Below are positions 32,476 to 46,000 of a stretch of 64,000 nt of DNA, piece by piece. Source of the DNA: Coleophoma eucalyptorum. Lineage: Eukaryota; Ascomycota; Leotiomycetes; Helotiales; Dermateaceae. Location: the NCBI GenBank assembly GCA_026120035.1, contig JALRME010000009.1, positions 868,001 through 932,000 of the forward strand. Direction: 5' to 3'. The position numbers and the translations under genes are program-made. Numbering within the stretch: the first letter of the stretch is position 1; each line of letters opens with the position of its first letter. The notes under the pieces are model-generated. The model saw nothing but the letters and a program-made list of their open reading frames with translations. It was not told the DNA's origin and made no database searches.

Positions 32476-33258
32476 TCAGTATCTCGAGCTGAGCATCGTG
32501 CAGTGGACCACTGGCGACCGTTGTACCGTGTCTGGGCACGCAAGTGTGGGGGCAAGACCACATACAAACACCACCCAAGCTCCCTTGCACCGAGCTCGAA
32601 ACCATCCTCTTTGGGCTTGGTGATCAATTAAATATACCCTTAAGAGTGAAGGGTCTTTGTCGTATTTTGCGACTAGGATATAATTGCCGACTTACGGAAT
32701 TCGATTGCCTTGCGCATCGAGGAGCTGTAGGCCTCAATCGAACCCTCTCGAGAACCGGCTTTTGCGCTTGACGCGGCCATATATCCCTTAAGAGTTCGTT
32801 CTGGATTTCTCCGTGACCATAGCATTCGGCTGTTGCCCCAAAATTACTCTTCCGTGAGGAAACCAGGTGGCATATATACGTCAGCCTAAAATACGCCTGA
32901 CTGGACTTAAGACAATAGGCCATCTGCACCCACAAGTCTATCTCCGTGCCCAAGGTCCCCAGGACAAGGTTGTTGAGCGTGATTGAGCGAAACAGTTCCC
33001 TGCGTTGCGGCTAGTCTGCTGCGGAAGGACGTGCTAAATCTTCCACCTGGCGTCTCTGAAGCCAGAAGATCCTTGGCTTTTGCAGATGCCTGCCCCCTTT
33101 CCTGTATTAAAAACTCGAAGATCTAGTGCGCAGGGTCTCCAGCTGTCATAGAGGCCCACTCTTGGGCTGTCAAGTGTGTTTGCGGTTCGTTCGGCTCCAT
33201 ATTATTACTTCTTTCATTGTCAGGTATCTCTGTTTCATTCACCTACAATATACCAAAT

Positions 33259-36200
33259 ATGACGCCCACACCACCCTCTACCACGTCCTCGAGCACAGGT
33301 GGTCAGTCGCCTGATGCCCAGTTTCGAGTAGTGAGAAAGCGGAATAGAGTTGTACGTATTTTGTCCTGCACTTTGATCCCCGGCATCATGCTTCCTTCGC
33401 CAAGGTTTCTCTGAACTCCCTCTTCGCATCTCCATCTTGCAGTTACGGCTTAAGATATTTACTAACCGTCACAGCCGCTTTCGTGCGCCCCTTGCAGGCA
33501 TAGGAAGTTAGTTCACCTTGATCCCATTTAGGGTTCCGAGAATACTGACAAGTACCTAGGCTAAAGTGCAACCGGTCGCATCCATGTGAGAACTGCGTCA
33601 GAAGGGGTGATGCTTCTTCTTGCTCGTATGCTGCACCAGGTTCCCGAAAAAAGAATCAAAGTCAAGGAGCAACCAGCCCTGATGATATGCAAAATCGTAT
33701 TGACCGTTTAGAAGGCCTAGTTTTGTCGTTGATGACCAATGGTGCACAGTCTGCTGGACCTGCTGCTGCTCAAGCAGCCATATCCCGCTCGCAAAGTAAT
33801 GCTGATAGTGCTGCTTCTTCAGCCTTCCCACAGGATGGTGATGGAGAAGACGACGATGATATGATAAAGGAAGAAGATGAAGATGGTGACAGTGATGTCG
33901 ACACAGTTGCTAATTCCTTAGGTGTCCTCAAGGTAGACGCGGATCAGGGGAAGTCGTTATACTTTGGAGAATCGTACGTACTCTTGCTCTGACCCTACCT
34001 TTCCGGATCCCTCGATACTATAGACAACTGCTGACACTTCCAAGGCATTGGCACCTACTTCTCAGCGATGTAAGTAACCTTTCTTCTTTGAGGAGCCTGG
34101 TTCTTGTTATTGTTACATTACTCTGGCCAATTTCAGACCTCCATAGTTGGACACTCGTGCTTGATACAGGAGATGAAATAGGTCAGGCGTATCTTGAACA
34201 GTTTCCTGCATATGCCGTGATTGGACGACTGGTCGTCCAGTAGATTTGTTTCCTAGGCAGTTGCGCTTGTCTTGTGAACAATGTGCTGACTTCCCGCAGA
34301 TCTCCGAAGTCAAGAACTACTTTATAAATCATAAGAAAGAACTCGAAAATAAATATGAAACAATCGAGAATGCGAAGCCCAGTACCTCTATTGGCGGACC
34401 TGCCTTTCTCTTCAGCAATGATAAGACCGCGACAGACGTCGAGCTACGATCAGAAGTACCGCCAAAGTCAGCAGTAGACAAGCTTGTAACTAGATACTTC
34501 AATTCATACGATCCGGCTGTTCATATACTTCATTCGCCAACGTTCCATAAGCAATTGCATAACCACTGGCAAGATCCATCCAAAACATCAGTAGTATGGT
34601 TAGGCTTACTATACTCAATACTGTGTCTTGCAATGCAATCCTACAATAAGATTGGAGATGAACCTCTGGAATGGAAAGGTATGGCTAAACGTTGATGCTT
34701 GAATTCATGTACTGATTTTATACTAGGCCGAACCCTTGAGTTAGCAGCTGAGTACAGATCGCGGACTGTTCAATGTCTAATCAATTCCGATTATACAAAA
34801 TCATCAATTTACACTATTGAGACACTCATCCTTTATCTCCAAGGCGAGTACGCAGCCAGATGGGATGCCGAAGTAGGCATCTGGGTCATCGTCGGGATGA
34901 TTGTCCGACTTGGCATGCGTATGGGCTATCACCGAGACCCTAGCAACTACCCGAACGTGACACCTTACCAGGCGGAGATGCGACGTCGTGTTTGGTGCTT
35001 TGTTCGGCAGATGGACACGATGTTTTCATTTCAACTAGCTCTTCCAAGCATGATCAGAGATAGTGATTGCGATACACAACTTCCCCGTAACATCTTCGAG
35101 GATGAATTTGGTCCAGAGTCAAAAACTCTACCACTGGCGAGGCCCACCACTGAGCCTACTCCTGTCTCATACATGATTGCCAAAGCATCTATTGCTGTGG
35201 AGTTTGGCGTGATATTGGAAGAAATCAACGCTGTTGCTGGAAAGAAGGCGACGAGCTATGATCAGATCTTGAAGCATGATAACAATTTGAGGGAACTCAA
35301 AACTAATATGGCCCCACATCTACGACTAAGACCCATTGAAGAATGCCTACACGATCCTGCGACACTACTGATGCAGCGATTTAATCTGGACATTCTTTGG
35401 CAGAAATCCATGTGTGTTCTCCACCGCAAGTACATTGCTCGAGCTAGACAAAATCCTCGATACGCTCATTCACGACGTGCTTGTGTTGATGCAGCGTTGG
35501 AGATTTTACATCACCAAGCGAACCTACATCGCGAGTCTCAGCCTGGTGGACGTCTGAGAACAATGAAGTGGTTCATCTCGACTTTAACCAAGCACGACTA
35601 TCTGCTCGCGGCGATGATTGTTTGCCTCGATCTACATTACGACTCAGTCTCTGAGACGCTACCTGAACGTCCGCCAACGTACGATATGTATTTCTGGACA
35701 CCAGAACAGCGTGCAGATATGCTCAAAGCTCTCGAGACGTCACAGGAGATTTGGAAGGGGTCTTCCGAAACCTCGATGGAGGCGTTCAAGGCCTCGCGAA
35801 TTCTAGGTATCATGCTCGAGAAACTCAATACTGCTCGTAAAGCTAGACAGGACGGCCCAACAACAAGTGCAGAGGCGTTTGCACAGTTTGACGAAGAGAA
35901 TCTCAAACCTGAGCATTCCGCCGCAATGACTCTGGGTATGCTCTCAGGTGGCCTTTCTCCCAACTCGGCTGCGGTATTCAACAATTTGGGTCAATCTCCA
36001 GGGGGGACCAGGTATGGCAACCTGGATATGACTATGAATGATGCGGGTGGGTCTACAGGACTTACCCCCAATTATGGTCTCGATTCGTCCAATCCATTTG
36101 GCAATTTCAACAGTGTTGCGTCTCCGTTCTCCATCTTCAATAATGCAGAATCAGGCCAAGCAATGATGGATATGCCTGCAAACTTGAACTGGGTAAGTTG

Positions 36201-36407
36201 ATCACAGGCCCAATTTATATAATATTAATGGTATGATAGGAAGCTTGGGATTCGTATATCCAGAACGGGAATGCGATTGACCCGTCATTTCAATTTTATC
36301 CGAACGCTGTTGAGGAGGACCCGCTCAATCAGCAGTTGAGCAACGAAGGACAAGGCGATGGGTCTTTTGGAAATGCTTTCATGGGCGCCAATACTCCGGG
36401 AAGATGA
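33259..36407 (+). CDS. Zn2Cys6 transcription factor with fungal-specific regulatory domain
   Basis: Seven exons: 33259-33351, 33475-33506, 33560-33973, 34045-34069, 34300-34678, 34727-36192, 36240-36407; total 858 aa, all phases consistent. The binuclear zinc cluster CAPCRHRKLKC...HPCENC...C (residues 35-63, spacing C2C6C5C2C8C) is split by an intron with a GTTAGT donor. A short coiled segment (MQNRIDRLEGLVLSL) follows as dimerisation element, then an acidic stretch and GESHWHLLLSD. The middle-homology domain (Fungal_trans, PF04082 type) runs through LYSILCLAMQSY, TIETLILYLQGEY and GYHRDPSNYPNVTPYQAEMR. The C-terminus is Asn/Gly/Ser-rich. It should be a nuclear DNA-binding activator or repressor. 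Targets are unknown; the GH13 amylase downstream is a neighbour, but no direct link is shown. Confidence 0.92.
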
Positions 36408-38771
36408 AGATCACAGCCGGGGTTTTCATAGTCGGGAATTGTTCATTAGAAGGCTATGAGATGTGTCTCAAGATAATTGAAATCTGACAGTATTAAGGGT
36501 TGCTTAAGGACTTGCTATAGGTGGAATTAAAAGTGCATTATACCATGTGGTTTGTCAGCGTAGGTCTAGTCTTAGCTCTTTGTATTTCAATGTTGGTAAC
36601 ATACCACTCCACTAAATCACAACATTGGCCAGCTTATTCTGGACTTTTACTTTACTCTGTGTCTGTGAGATTAGCTTCCTTAATGGTTACCATGGGAGAA
36701 CAGACTTCCGAAGGCAGAGTTGATGGTGCCTATTCAAGATACATGCACTGGCAAAGTTTATGCAGATCAGCTTCCTGGCTTGATGGCAAACGTCTGAAAG
36801 ACCAAGGCGGTGGTGGCACCGGGCTCAATGGCCAAGCAAGTATTAGTGACCAACTCTGACATCCTCGCCGCGCCGCCACACATCTCAGTTCTCCTCCTTC
36901 CCGTCAGGCAACGAACTCATTCACGGCTCCGGCTCTCCACGGGCCGGACTTCTCCATCCAGAAACTCATCCTTTGCCCCTCCGCGGTAGCAGATTACTTT
37001 CTAGCTTTCGGCAGTGGCGATGTCATGTAGTCGCCCTCCCGCTTTGCTCGTGTGGAAAACTCTCCGATTCGCATACGAAGACATACATATATGCAGGCTG
37101 TAGGGTCCAGATTCGGGCCGTCTCTTAGCCTTGTGTGTTCCCACGGGGAATGTTTCCTCCAGCTTAATAATACGGGATTTGTGGTGCGGTTCGATGTGGT
37201 TCGGAGACAGCCTGAGGGGTGGTGGGTTATTTGTTTTCGGCTGAGGTGGGGGTTCACTTTGACTGCAGTTATCTAATGCTGTAAGACGAGGGAATGAGAC
37301 CGTTGCTGCTGCAGCGTTCGAGCCGGAGCTGCCGCATTGGTATTTAGAATCGGCCGTATGTTCTGTGAAGCTGATTGCATCTGAAAAGCCGGATTTCACA
37401 TGGTCCTAGGGCCTGAAACGGCTTTGAAATTCCCGCATCCTGTTCCCTTTGGAAGTCATTCCCTCGGAACACCGAGCTTGTGGTTGGGTCGGCTGGCCCG
37501 GAAGATGTACATCATCGCATCTCGCTTACACGCGAGTTAGGTTAAGAGAGGAGATGTCATCGAGCTGATCATTACTAATTTCTCTTTCCTCTCGGGGAAG
37601 TTTTACGGCGCAGCCTGCTTATTCGAGGATTTTACGTCCAGGCATATTTATGCTTATAGTGCGGTATTTGCAGCACTTGTTACCTATTTCATCTCACCGG
37701 CTTATGTGGCACATGGTGCGACTATATTCGCCAATCGTGAGATTATCCAATCTGCAGCGTCGTATTGACCAGAACGAATATAAAACGAGACTCTGGCATA
37801 GATTTGGTCAACTTGATGTTAAATTAATCAGTACGGAAAGCTGGGAAGAAGAAACCTACACCCTGTTAAGGTTTATAGGCGTGAACCTTACACCTAAGCG
37901 ACTCGATGTAGAATAAAGCATGTATATATTTATTGAACCGCACCAAACGAACTTTAACCCCTTAACAAAAGTTAGCTGCTCTATGTCTAGCACCCCCGTA
38001 AACTCCTCTCGATCAACATCTACTAAATCCTCCCAAGCTTTTGCAATGCTCAAAGCTTGAACTGCAGTACGTTGTAAGGCTCGTGTAGACATCTGGTTTA
38101 GCTTTTGGGGCAGCATTAATAGACCGTCTCGACTTATCAGCCGATCTTCGTTTTGCATTTAACATCATGCTGGCCAACAATAGGTGTGAAGTCGTATTCT
38201 AAGATGGTATTCACAAATCCAATGCTGTTCTGGCCAATTAGGCTATAGGAAGGCGCGTTGCAAATACATGGCACTGGCACCGGCAATATTGTCTAGTCTG
38301 TCTGCCCTAATGTGCCGCCTCTTTCCTCGTATGGATCCCAACCGACTCATTCCCTTTGCCTTCAGCCTTTTCCCCCAATGAATCCAGATCTTCACCCTGT
38401 ACGTACAGTATGTTACGACGTTATCGATCCCTCTCATTTTATCCTTATCTGGGGTTCAATCTCGCCAAATAGCTTGGCCATCCTTCAGGCTCGCTTCCTC
38501 GAAGGCTCTTTTGATATGTCACTTGGGAATATGTATGTTAATGTGCCCATTTACCGTAACCAATTTCTTCTTTAGAAGTACATACGTTTGTCAACTTTTG
38601 ATGAAGCCTTGGTTTCAATTGACTTCCCCGAGCTTTTCGATTAATCTGTCGGCAGACATCGCTCAGCAGATTTGTTAAGCCATTTTGTGCATTATTTGCA
38701 GCAAAGCCTGCACTGCTCATGAAACTACCAACATTTGTTTTTTTAACCATATTGCCTTGCGCGAGTTCATA
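36408..38771. other. 2.4-kb intergenic region
   Basis: Holds the 3' end of the regulator gene and the amylase promoter. A 100-codon open stretch on the minus strand (37856-38158, with ALSIAKAWEDLVDVDREEF) looks mildly protein-like, but the frame is closed just upstream by a stop and no domain can be named. No gene is called. Confidence 0.4.
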
Positions 38772-40696
38772 ATGAAGTTCTGTTCTGTGTCACGGTTGGC
38801 ATTTTGCTGTGCTCTTCTCTCGACGGTTCTAGCTCTCACGCCTGCAGAATGGCGCGCCCAATCGGTCTACCAAGTCGTCACGGATCGCTTTGCGCGAACC
38901 GACGGCTCAACTACTTATTACTGTAGCACTGCGGACCAAGACTATTGTGGAGGCACCTGGCAAGGAATCATCGACCATCTGGATTATATCCAAGGCATGG
39001 GGTTTACTGCTGTGGGTATTCTCTTGATCCCAGAGATGACTGGTGGGTTGCAGAAGACTAAAGGCTAATGTTGGAATAGATCTGGATCTCGCCCGTCACG
39101 GCTCAGTTGAATGGTACCAGCAGTGATGGAAGTTCTTATCATGGATATTGGCAGCAAGATATCTACGCATTAAACAGTCATTTTGGTACTGCGGCTGATT
39201 TGAAGGCGCTGTCTGCTGCATTGCATGCCAGGGGAATGGTAAGTGATGTGCTTTTGCAATAGTCAATTCAAAAAGCTAAGAAGTGCATAGTATCTCATGG
39301 TCGATGTTGTTACAAACCATTTTGCGTATCGTGGCTGTGGTGATTGTGTTGATTACAGTCTTTTCAACCCTTTCAATTCGGTACAACCACACCACCTGCC
39401 GCTTGTCTAAACATATTACAGATAACTAATTGGATTATAGGAATCTTACTTTCATGATTTCTGCCTTATCAATTACTCTGATCCCAATTCCGTCAAGGTC
39501 TGCTGGCAAGGTATGTCAATGGCAATGAAGCACATATGGGCAAGACTGACTCGTTGATATAGGCTCGAATGTCGTTTCTTTACCGGATATGCGAACTGAA
39601 GACCCCGCTGTTGCCAGTGTATGGAATAGCTGGATCACATCACTCGTCACCAATTACAGCATTGATGGATTGAGACTTGACAGTGCTCAACAAGTCAACA
39701 ATGCCTTCTTCCCACCGTTTGAGACTGCTGGTAAGTGTTCTTTCATCATCAGAGTTTTGGCTCGCGCTAAAATCATCAGCTGGCGTCTATGTTGTCGGTG
39801 AAGTCTTCAATGGAGATCCGGTCAATGTGTGCCCTTACCAGGAATACATAAGCGGAGTGCTCAACTATCCTACGTAGGTCCCGTGAAACAAAATAAAACC
39901 AGAGTGCAGTCGCTAAGGCTTTATATCTAGGTTTTTCTGGATCACACAAGCTTTTGAATCCACAAGTGGCAGCATCAGCAATCTAGTCAGCGGTGTCAAT
40001 AAGATTAAATCAAACTGCTCAGATACGACGCTACTTGGGTCTTTCTTGGAGAACCATGACAATCCTAGATTCCCGTCGCGTACTTCGGATATATCACTCG
40101 CTAAGAACGCGATTGCTTTCACGATGCTTCAGGACGGTATACCGATTAGTGAGTTCCCTCTACATGATTAAATCAAGCATTTCTTTCTGATTTCAATAGC
40201 GTACTATGGACAAGAACAGCACTACTCTGGTGGTGACCTTCCTGCCGACCGTGAAGCACTCTGGAGCTCCAGCTACAGCACAAGCGCAACCATGTATACC
40301 TGGATCGCCGCCCTGAATGCAATCCGCACACGCGCCATTTCTAGAGATGCCGCATATTTGACTGACAAAGCCGACCCGGTGTACTCGGATAACTCCACCA
40401 TCGTGATGCGGAAGGGTAACACAAACCACCAAATCATCGGCGTCTTTACAAACCTCGGCACGAACTCGAGTAGCTACAAACTTAAACTAACAGCCTCCAA
40501 GACCGGCTTCACAGCTTCACAGGCCCTGGTTGAAGTCATGGGCTGCACGGCATACAAGACTGACTCGAGGGGGAACCTGAATGTGGCCATGGCGGGTGGA
40601 TTACCACGGGTGTTTTACCCACTTGCTCAATTGATAGGAAGTGGCATATGCAGTGCACTTACTGGCAAAACCCTATCTGTACGGTCAGAGTCTTAG
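38772..40696 (+). CDS. Secreted GH13 alpha-amylase (Taka-amylase type)
   Basis: Eight exons: 38772-39011, 39080-39238, 39291-39380, 39441-39510, 39563-39730, 39780-39873, 39931-40148, 40200-40696; 511 aa. The signal peptide is [23 protein letters not shown]13 region I is [10 protein letters not shown]. Region II is [10 protein letters not shown] with the nucleophile Asp about 226. Region III is GEVFNGD with the acid/base Glu about 249. Region IV is LENHDNPRF with the transition-state Asp about 316. The N-terminal [16 protein letters not shown] and [20 protein letters not shown] are typical of fungal enzymes. It endo-hydrolyses alpha-1,4-glucan outside the cell. Several donors are weak (GTGGGT, GTAGGT). 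The 3' end is uncertain: stopping at 40694 gives a short tail, while splicing 40653-40758 would replace it by a Ser/Thr-rich tail ending at 40859. Confidence 0.92.
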
Positions 40697-41411
40697 CTCT
40701 TCAAATTTTATAATGACAGCAACGTTGTCGAGACTGAGTCTATCGCTTCCTCTTGCAGGTATTGCGAATATCACGCTCAAACCAAGCACCAGTACGAGCA
40801 AGACAAGTACTCCGACGATGCCGACGACAAAATTTGCAAGCCTTGCCAGCGGATCATAACTTAGGACGCCCTAGGTTACTAGTATTTAAACTTCCGTATG
40901 ATGTAGCTTTTGCGAGCTAGAGGTTTTAATACCTGCCAGATATGGCATTTGAGTTTGGGCGGACCATGCATGCAAGGCTCTCGGAAGTATGTTTGTTCAA
41001 AAGGACTGTATCGTCCATTTCGTTGTATGCAATTCTTCTTAATATACCCAATTGTACATACCTTAACAAGTGAGATATTCAATCGCGAGAATAACAAGGC
41101 CAACATCATCATCTGTCGTAAGGCAGCTTTGGTAGTTCAACAAGCTGAAATGGCAAGTGAAGCATATTAGCAAAAGGCAGCTCAAGAATATCAAATCCCA
41201 GTGAAATGGTTTTGGTTTCCTAAGTGAACCACATCCTCGGGTTGGTCTTGGCTTTCTATAAGTAAGCCACAAAAGCTACAGAAATCGTGACTCACTAAAA
41301 CCTCATGAATTGTATATATAACTACTTTTTGTCACCGTTCCCCCTCCCCCAACAAAACACCAGAGAACAAATAAGGTCCGCATAGCATATCACACAAAGC
41401 AAAAGTAAGAG
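40697..41411. other. Intergenic region
   Basis: The first 160 bases may be coding if the amylase uses its alternative last exon. The remainder is AT-rich without a supported gene and ends with the kinase-like gene's promoter. Confidence 0.4.
41312..41321 (+). promoter_or_regulatory. TATA box of the P-loop protein gene
   Basis: GTATATATAAC lies about 90 bp before the start codon at 41412, a good position for a fungal TATA element with a short leader. Confidence 0.5.
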
Positions 41412-42235
41412 ATGTCCAACACAGCATCCGCCACCACCCTCCCACCTCCTCTCCTCGCCATTCTCTCCACTTCCCCAAATCAGCAACAGCAACAGCAACA
41501 GCAACCAACCGTCCTCCTCACCAGCGGTCTCTGCGGCTCCGGCAAATCCACCCTTGCCAAAGCCCTCCTCGCCCACTTCCCAGATCGCTTCGTGCGCTTG
41601 TCGATCGACGCATACATCTACGACCGGCACGGTGCATACGAACGAGACTATGCTGCAGAGAGGTACGCAGCACTGCAAGCGGAAGCAGAGAAGTGGGTGC
41701 GGGAGGAGCTGAAGGTTAGTTAGTAGCCACTTTAGTTTCTTTTATAATTATTATTCGTGCCTTGAGTTGGACCCCAGGGAAAAGAGGGGTTCCTTTGGGA
41801 TTTTCTGACTCGCTTTATGTTTGTCTTGCTTGTCCGTGTATCTATATTTGTTTGATTTCCCAGCTAGATCCATCCCTTCTGGGAATAGAGGGCATACCTG
41901 GAAGATATTGGAAACTAAGTCTCCCCCACCCGCAAAAGCGTCTCCTCGCCCTACCGCCCTCGTCCAGAAAAGATATTATTCTCGACCTCGCCTTCGCCTT
42001 CCGCGAGACACGAGACGCCTACCGCGCCCTTATTACCTCGAATGGTGGCATTCCGTTGTTGGTGTTCATGAATTGTCTTGATGAAGACATTCTCTGGGAT
42101 CGGATTCAGAAGAGGCAGAAAGCTGGAGTGGCTGCTGATGCAAATTTTAAGATTAGTAGGGAGACTCTGAAGTTGTACTTGAGTGGATTTGAAGTTCCAA
42201 ATGGGGAGGGAGAGATTGTGGTTGATGCGTGCTGA
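41412..42235 (+). CDS. P-loop ATP-binding kinase-like protein (AAA_33 type)
   Basis: Two exons: 41412-41714 and 41864-42235, giving 224 aa. A polyglutamine tract (eight Gln) precedes the Walker A motif SGLCGSGKST (residues 38-47). RKDIILDLAFAFRETRDAYR is positioned like the Walker B/lid segment of small nucleoside- or sugar-kinase-like P-loop proteins (AAA_33), and LLVFMNCLDEDILWDRIQKRQ resembles their adenine-binding part. The substrate is unknown; bacterial relatives phosphorylate small molecules or act as antibiotic phosphotransferases. The intron starts GTTAGT. The acceptor CCCAG at 41861-41863 is chosen because it keeps the frame; a later AG (near the CAAAAG at about 41938) would shorten the protein by about 25 residues. 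Confidence 0.75.
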
Positions 42236-43023
42236 GGGAAGTTGAGGGCTTGAAAGCCGCATTGGGGACCCGGGGGGTTAAGTAAATCACGTCCAATGCA
42301 ATGCATAGTAATTCTCACTTTTTATATCAAATCACAACCAAGTAGCTAAAAGATACAAGTTAATAAAATCCATATTTCACAATGGACCTTGAATCTAATC
42401 TACGTTGTACAAGTTCGGCAAGCTTAGCCTCCCCAAAAGCCAGCCAGACAAAAGTCATTGAAAGCCGTCAGAACGTTCATAATAAGGAGATAACGTGTCT
42501 AGAAACCATTGAATTCCACCATTAAGAAGTCCTTCATGGTTCATAAGTCATCCCTTTGATACACATTCCCGCCCGCCATATGCGTCGCTCAATCATTGAA
42601 ATGTGCATATGGAAATAAGCTTTCGCATGCTATGATACATCCCAGAGCGCCCACTTTTGATTCGACGAAACAAACGCCTAGCAAATGTGTTGGCACAGGT
42701 ACGTAGCAGGCATGAATTCGCTTTGGTGCACGCAATAAAGTAAAGAAAAGTGACAAAAGAAATCAAGATCTAGGCCGAGATTGGACCTTGACCAAGGTTA
42801 TCTATCCCTGAAGGAAGTAGATGTGGTCGAAGCGTATGAGAGCATTCCAGCATCTCAAATTGCAAAGGCTGGAGCGAGTTGTGTCCATCCAACTTAGTCT
42901 GCGAGTGCTCTACCAGAATATCAAGTAAATGCTCGAAGACGGAAGATAGACTCATCGATCCAACTTTTTGTCGACTAAACCATATCGGTTGCAAAATGCG
43001 TGATAGATTCAGTTAGACTGAGT
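42236..43023. other. Convergent 3' intergenic region
   Basis: Lies between convergent stops. No gene or repeat is supported. Confidence 0.5.
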
Positions 43024-46000
43024 TCAAAGGCCGAAGCCACGGCCGCTCATAGAAGAACGATGACCGCCGTATTGGAGTGGAGTGCCACGGGTACTGCTAG
43101 CAGCGCTTGGAGCACGGGGAATCATGCCTGGTCGGCAGGAATCCAACAGACGGTTGCAAGACCCAACAAGAATCGAAATTCGCTTCAAAAGGGGATCCTG
43201 AGCGGAGACGTTGCTGATGCGCATGAAAAGATGTTCAAGACGTTGAATATAGATTGACATTATCTTTGGAACAATCTCACGGACTTGGTCATCCTATGTC
43301 ATGTTAATAGGATATCATTACTGATGGAGGGGTGAAACTTACCAAGTTGCCACCAGCAGAAGTCAATGCCGAAAGAATGACTTCGAGCCACGCAACACGC
43401 TCCATCAATAGAGGACCTTCGAGGTCAACAGAGATTGTAGCGCCGACGGAGAGTAACATAAGGGGGCTCAACTCTCGAATGAAAACAGGGTTGTATTTCG
43501 AAAAATAGTTTGCGAAGAATTCATGTTCTCTTCCAGTTTGCAACCATCGGATGATAGCATCCTCATAGTTGCCTTCGTGCATTGCGGTACTGATGGTCTC
43601 TAGCATTTGATCATATTCCTCCTGATCCAGCTGCTCCTTCGTCTTTTCAGAAGCGACAAGAGCTGTGGATGCCTGAGATTCCTTATCGCGGGAAGAGTTT
43701 TGTTGCCTCTTCAAAAACTCTCCTTGGAATTCACTCTGTGCTGCAGCCATAGTAGCCACCATTTCGGTCAAGCCTGTCACAAGTTGAGTAAGCTGCTCAA
43801 TCTTGACACTATCGTCACGACGTTGGCGCTCAAGTGTTGCAATCTGCTCAGCTGCTTGACGTTGAATATCAGTCGCAACTTTCCGAGACGTTTCGACAGC
43901 TAGAGTCGTGAATGCAGGAGCGATGCTGTTTTGCAAAGTGTGGCTAAATACCTCCTCGACACGGAAGGATACGGACTTTGCAAGTGCATCACCCATAGAC
44001 TTTTGAAGCTGTGGTTGATCCAAGGCCTTAGCAATAGCACCTGGAAGAGTCTTTTGCAATTCCTTTGGTAGGTAGCTAGTAATGGCGGCACCCATCTTGG
44101 AGCCAAGTTGCTCGTGCAAGGTTTTGGCAGTAACATCCGAGATAGCTGGGAGGACGGACTGTTTGATGTTGGTGCTGACAATACGGTTCAATGTCTGTTC
44201 GACATTCTCTGATAAGGTGCTGGAGACGAGGCGTAGCATAGCATCCTGCTTCGCATCAGATACTGCTTCCTGGGTAAGTCTGTCATCTTGAATTGTGCGA
44301 CTCAAGGAAGCCAAGGAATCGCCCAGTGTCTTCTTGAGCTCGCCGGCAATACGAGTCTCGATTCCTTTGAAGGAGCCATCGAGCGCAATTTGCGAGAAAT
44401 TGTCAGGCACAGGCATCTCGACAGGAGGAGCAACAGCCTTCGAGGCACTTCCATTGCGGGAAATGGTAGGCTTCTCAACTGCGTTCTTGCCAATGTTATT
44501 TGTGGTTTGAGCTGTAGAACTCTCACCAGTAGATGATTGCGTAGCCTTTCTTCGCTTTTTCTTCTCGGTCTTCTCTGGACTTGCGACAGCTGATTGTCCA
44601 TTGGTGACAGGTAAAAGCTCCTTCTTCTCAACCTTTTCGTCGGTCTTGGTTGTTGTTTCAATTGCTGACTTCTTTGAGGTTTGATTGGCGGCCGGGCGGG
44701 GAAGAATGCGATGAGCTGGAGCAGGAGATTGAGGGACCGACTGACTGGGCTCTTTATCAGAAGCAACAGCGACAGGGAGCTCTTTCAAAGCTGAGATCTC
44801 AATAGCTCCAGCTTTCTCAGCAGCGATAGGCGCAATGACTTTGTTATCGGAAGTCCATCCGAGATCAGCTTGCTTGATGGAAAGGCAAGTAACACCCTTG
44901 GAGTGCATCGCATAAAGTTCGAACATGGTGGGAGGCTCATCCTGTAGGTTGGAAGAAGGATTCTGCAAGATATCCAAACTCCTAAGTTGGCCCTTGTTTG
45001 CAAACGAGTACTCTCGCATACCACTGATGACGGCTGTAGACTCAGGCTTGCCGCTTGAATCATTTGACACAAGCTTTTCCATGTACTCCGCTTGGGTGAC
45101 AGACTTAGCGAGAGTGTATTTGGGAGCTGAGAGGTGCAAGAAATAGATTGAGTTTCGGGTTGGGTGACCAACAATAATCATTCCAGTAGCAGCATGATAA
45201 AGGACGCTGCACACGGCATCAGACTCCTTACCATGAGGAAGGTGTACCTCCTGAACTGGCTTTCCCAGAGCAAGATCCCACAATTGCAATGTGTGATTTT
45301 GCTTCATACCAACAATGAGATATCTCAATGCGCCTCCACGTTGATAAGGTCTGAGCTTGTCAACAAATAAGACTGACGTCGGCCAGGATTTCTCAGTAGC
45401 AGGCGTAGTCGTGAAGGTGATAAGGGGGTCCTTGATCTCAATAGGCTCAATCTGCTCTGGAGATGGGAATCGGGAATCGGCGGTTGTCTTTGTGAGGCTG
45501 CGAACGTCCCAGAACTTAACTCGACCAGCTTTGTCGAGAGAAACGATGGTTGTGTCATCCTCACTGAAACAGAAGTCCTTGCCTGCCTTTCCGGTGTTGA
45601 CTTTCAAGCTTCGGTTACGCAAATACTTCTCTGTGTCAACAATCCGCTCCTTGCCGTCTTTCAGGTAGGCTTGCTTCATGATGATAGAGGGCCAGATGAT
45701 ATGAATGGACTTTCCACGGCCAACAGCAAAGAATTCTGGATGGTTGGAACTCTTACGTGCTCTAGTCTTCAGGACACCACCTGGGGACTCTTGATCTTGA
45801 GTCTGAAGAGGTGGCAAGGCGAAGCCATGCGTTTCGGGATGGCTGTCCTCAATGTAATCGCCCTCACCATCTTTGATAACCGCCCAGTAAACAGTGCCAT
45901 TGACACCTGTTCCAATGATGGTCTCTTTGAGATCAGCTGTGGAGACAGAGGTTGCAACGTTGAAAATGCGCTCCTGAGTCTCGGTGAATAGCTTAGCATC

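Larger units (their letters stand above)
30252..33258. other. 3-kb intergenic region with possible gene relics
   Basis: No complete gene is supported. A GCAGGA repeat lies at about 31315-31342. A protein-like open stretch on the minus strand (32074 to about 32475) is listed separately. The remainder has scattered short frames and no identifiable mobile element termini. Confidence 0.4.

Noticed and set aside
37856..38158. Minus-strand frame with helix-like text near the amylase promoter
   Set aside because: Stop codon directly upstream, no detectable family, no linked exons. Too weak to call a gene or relic.
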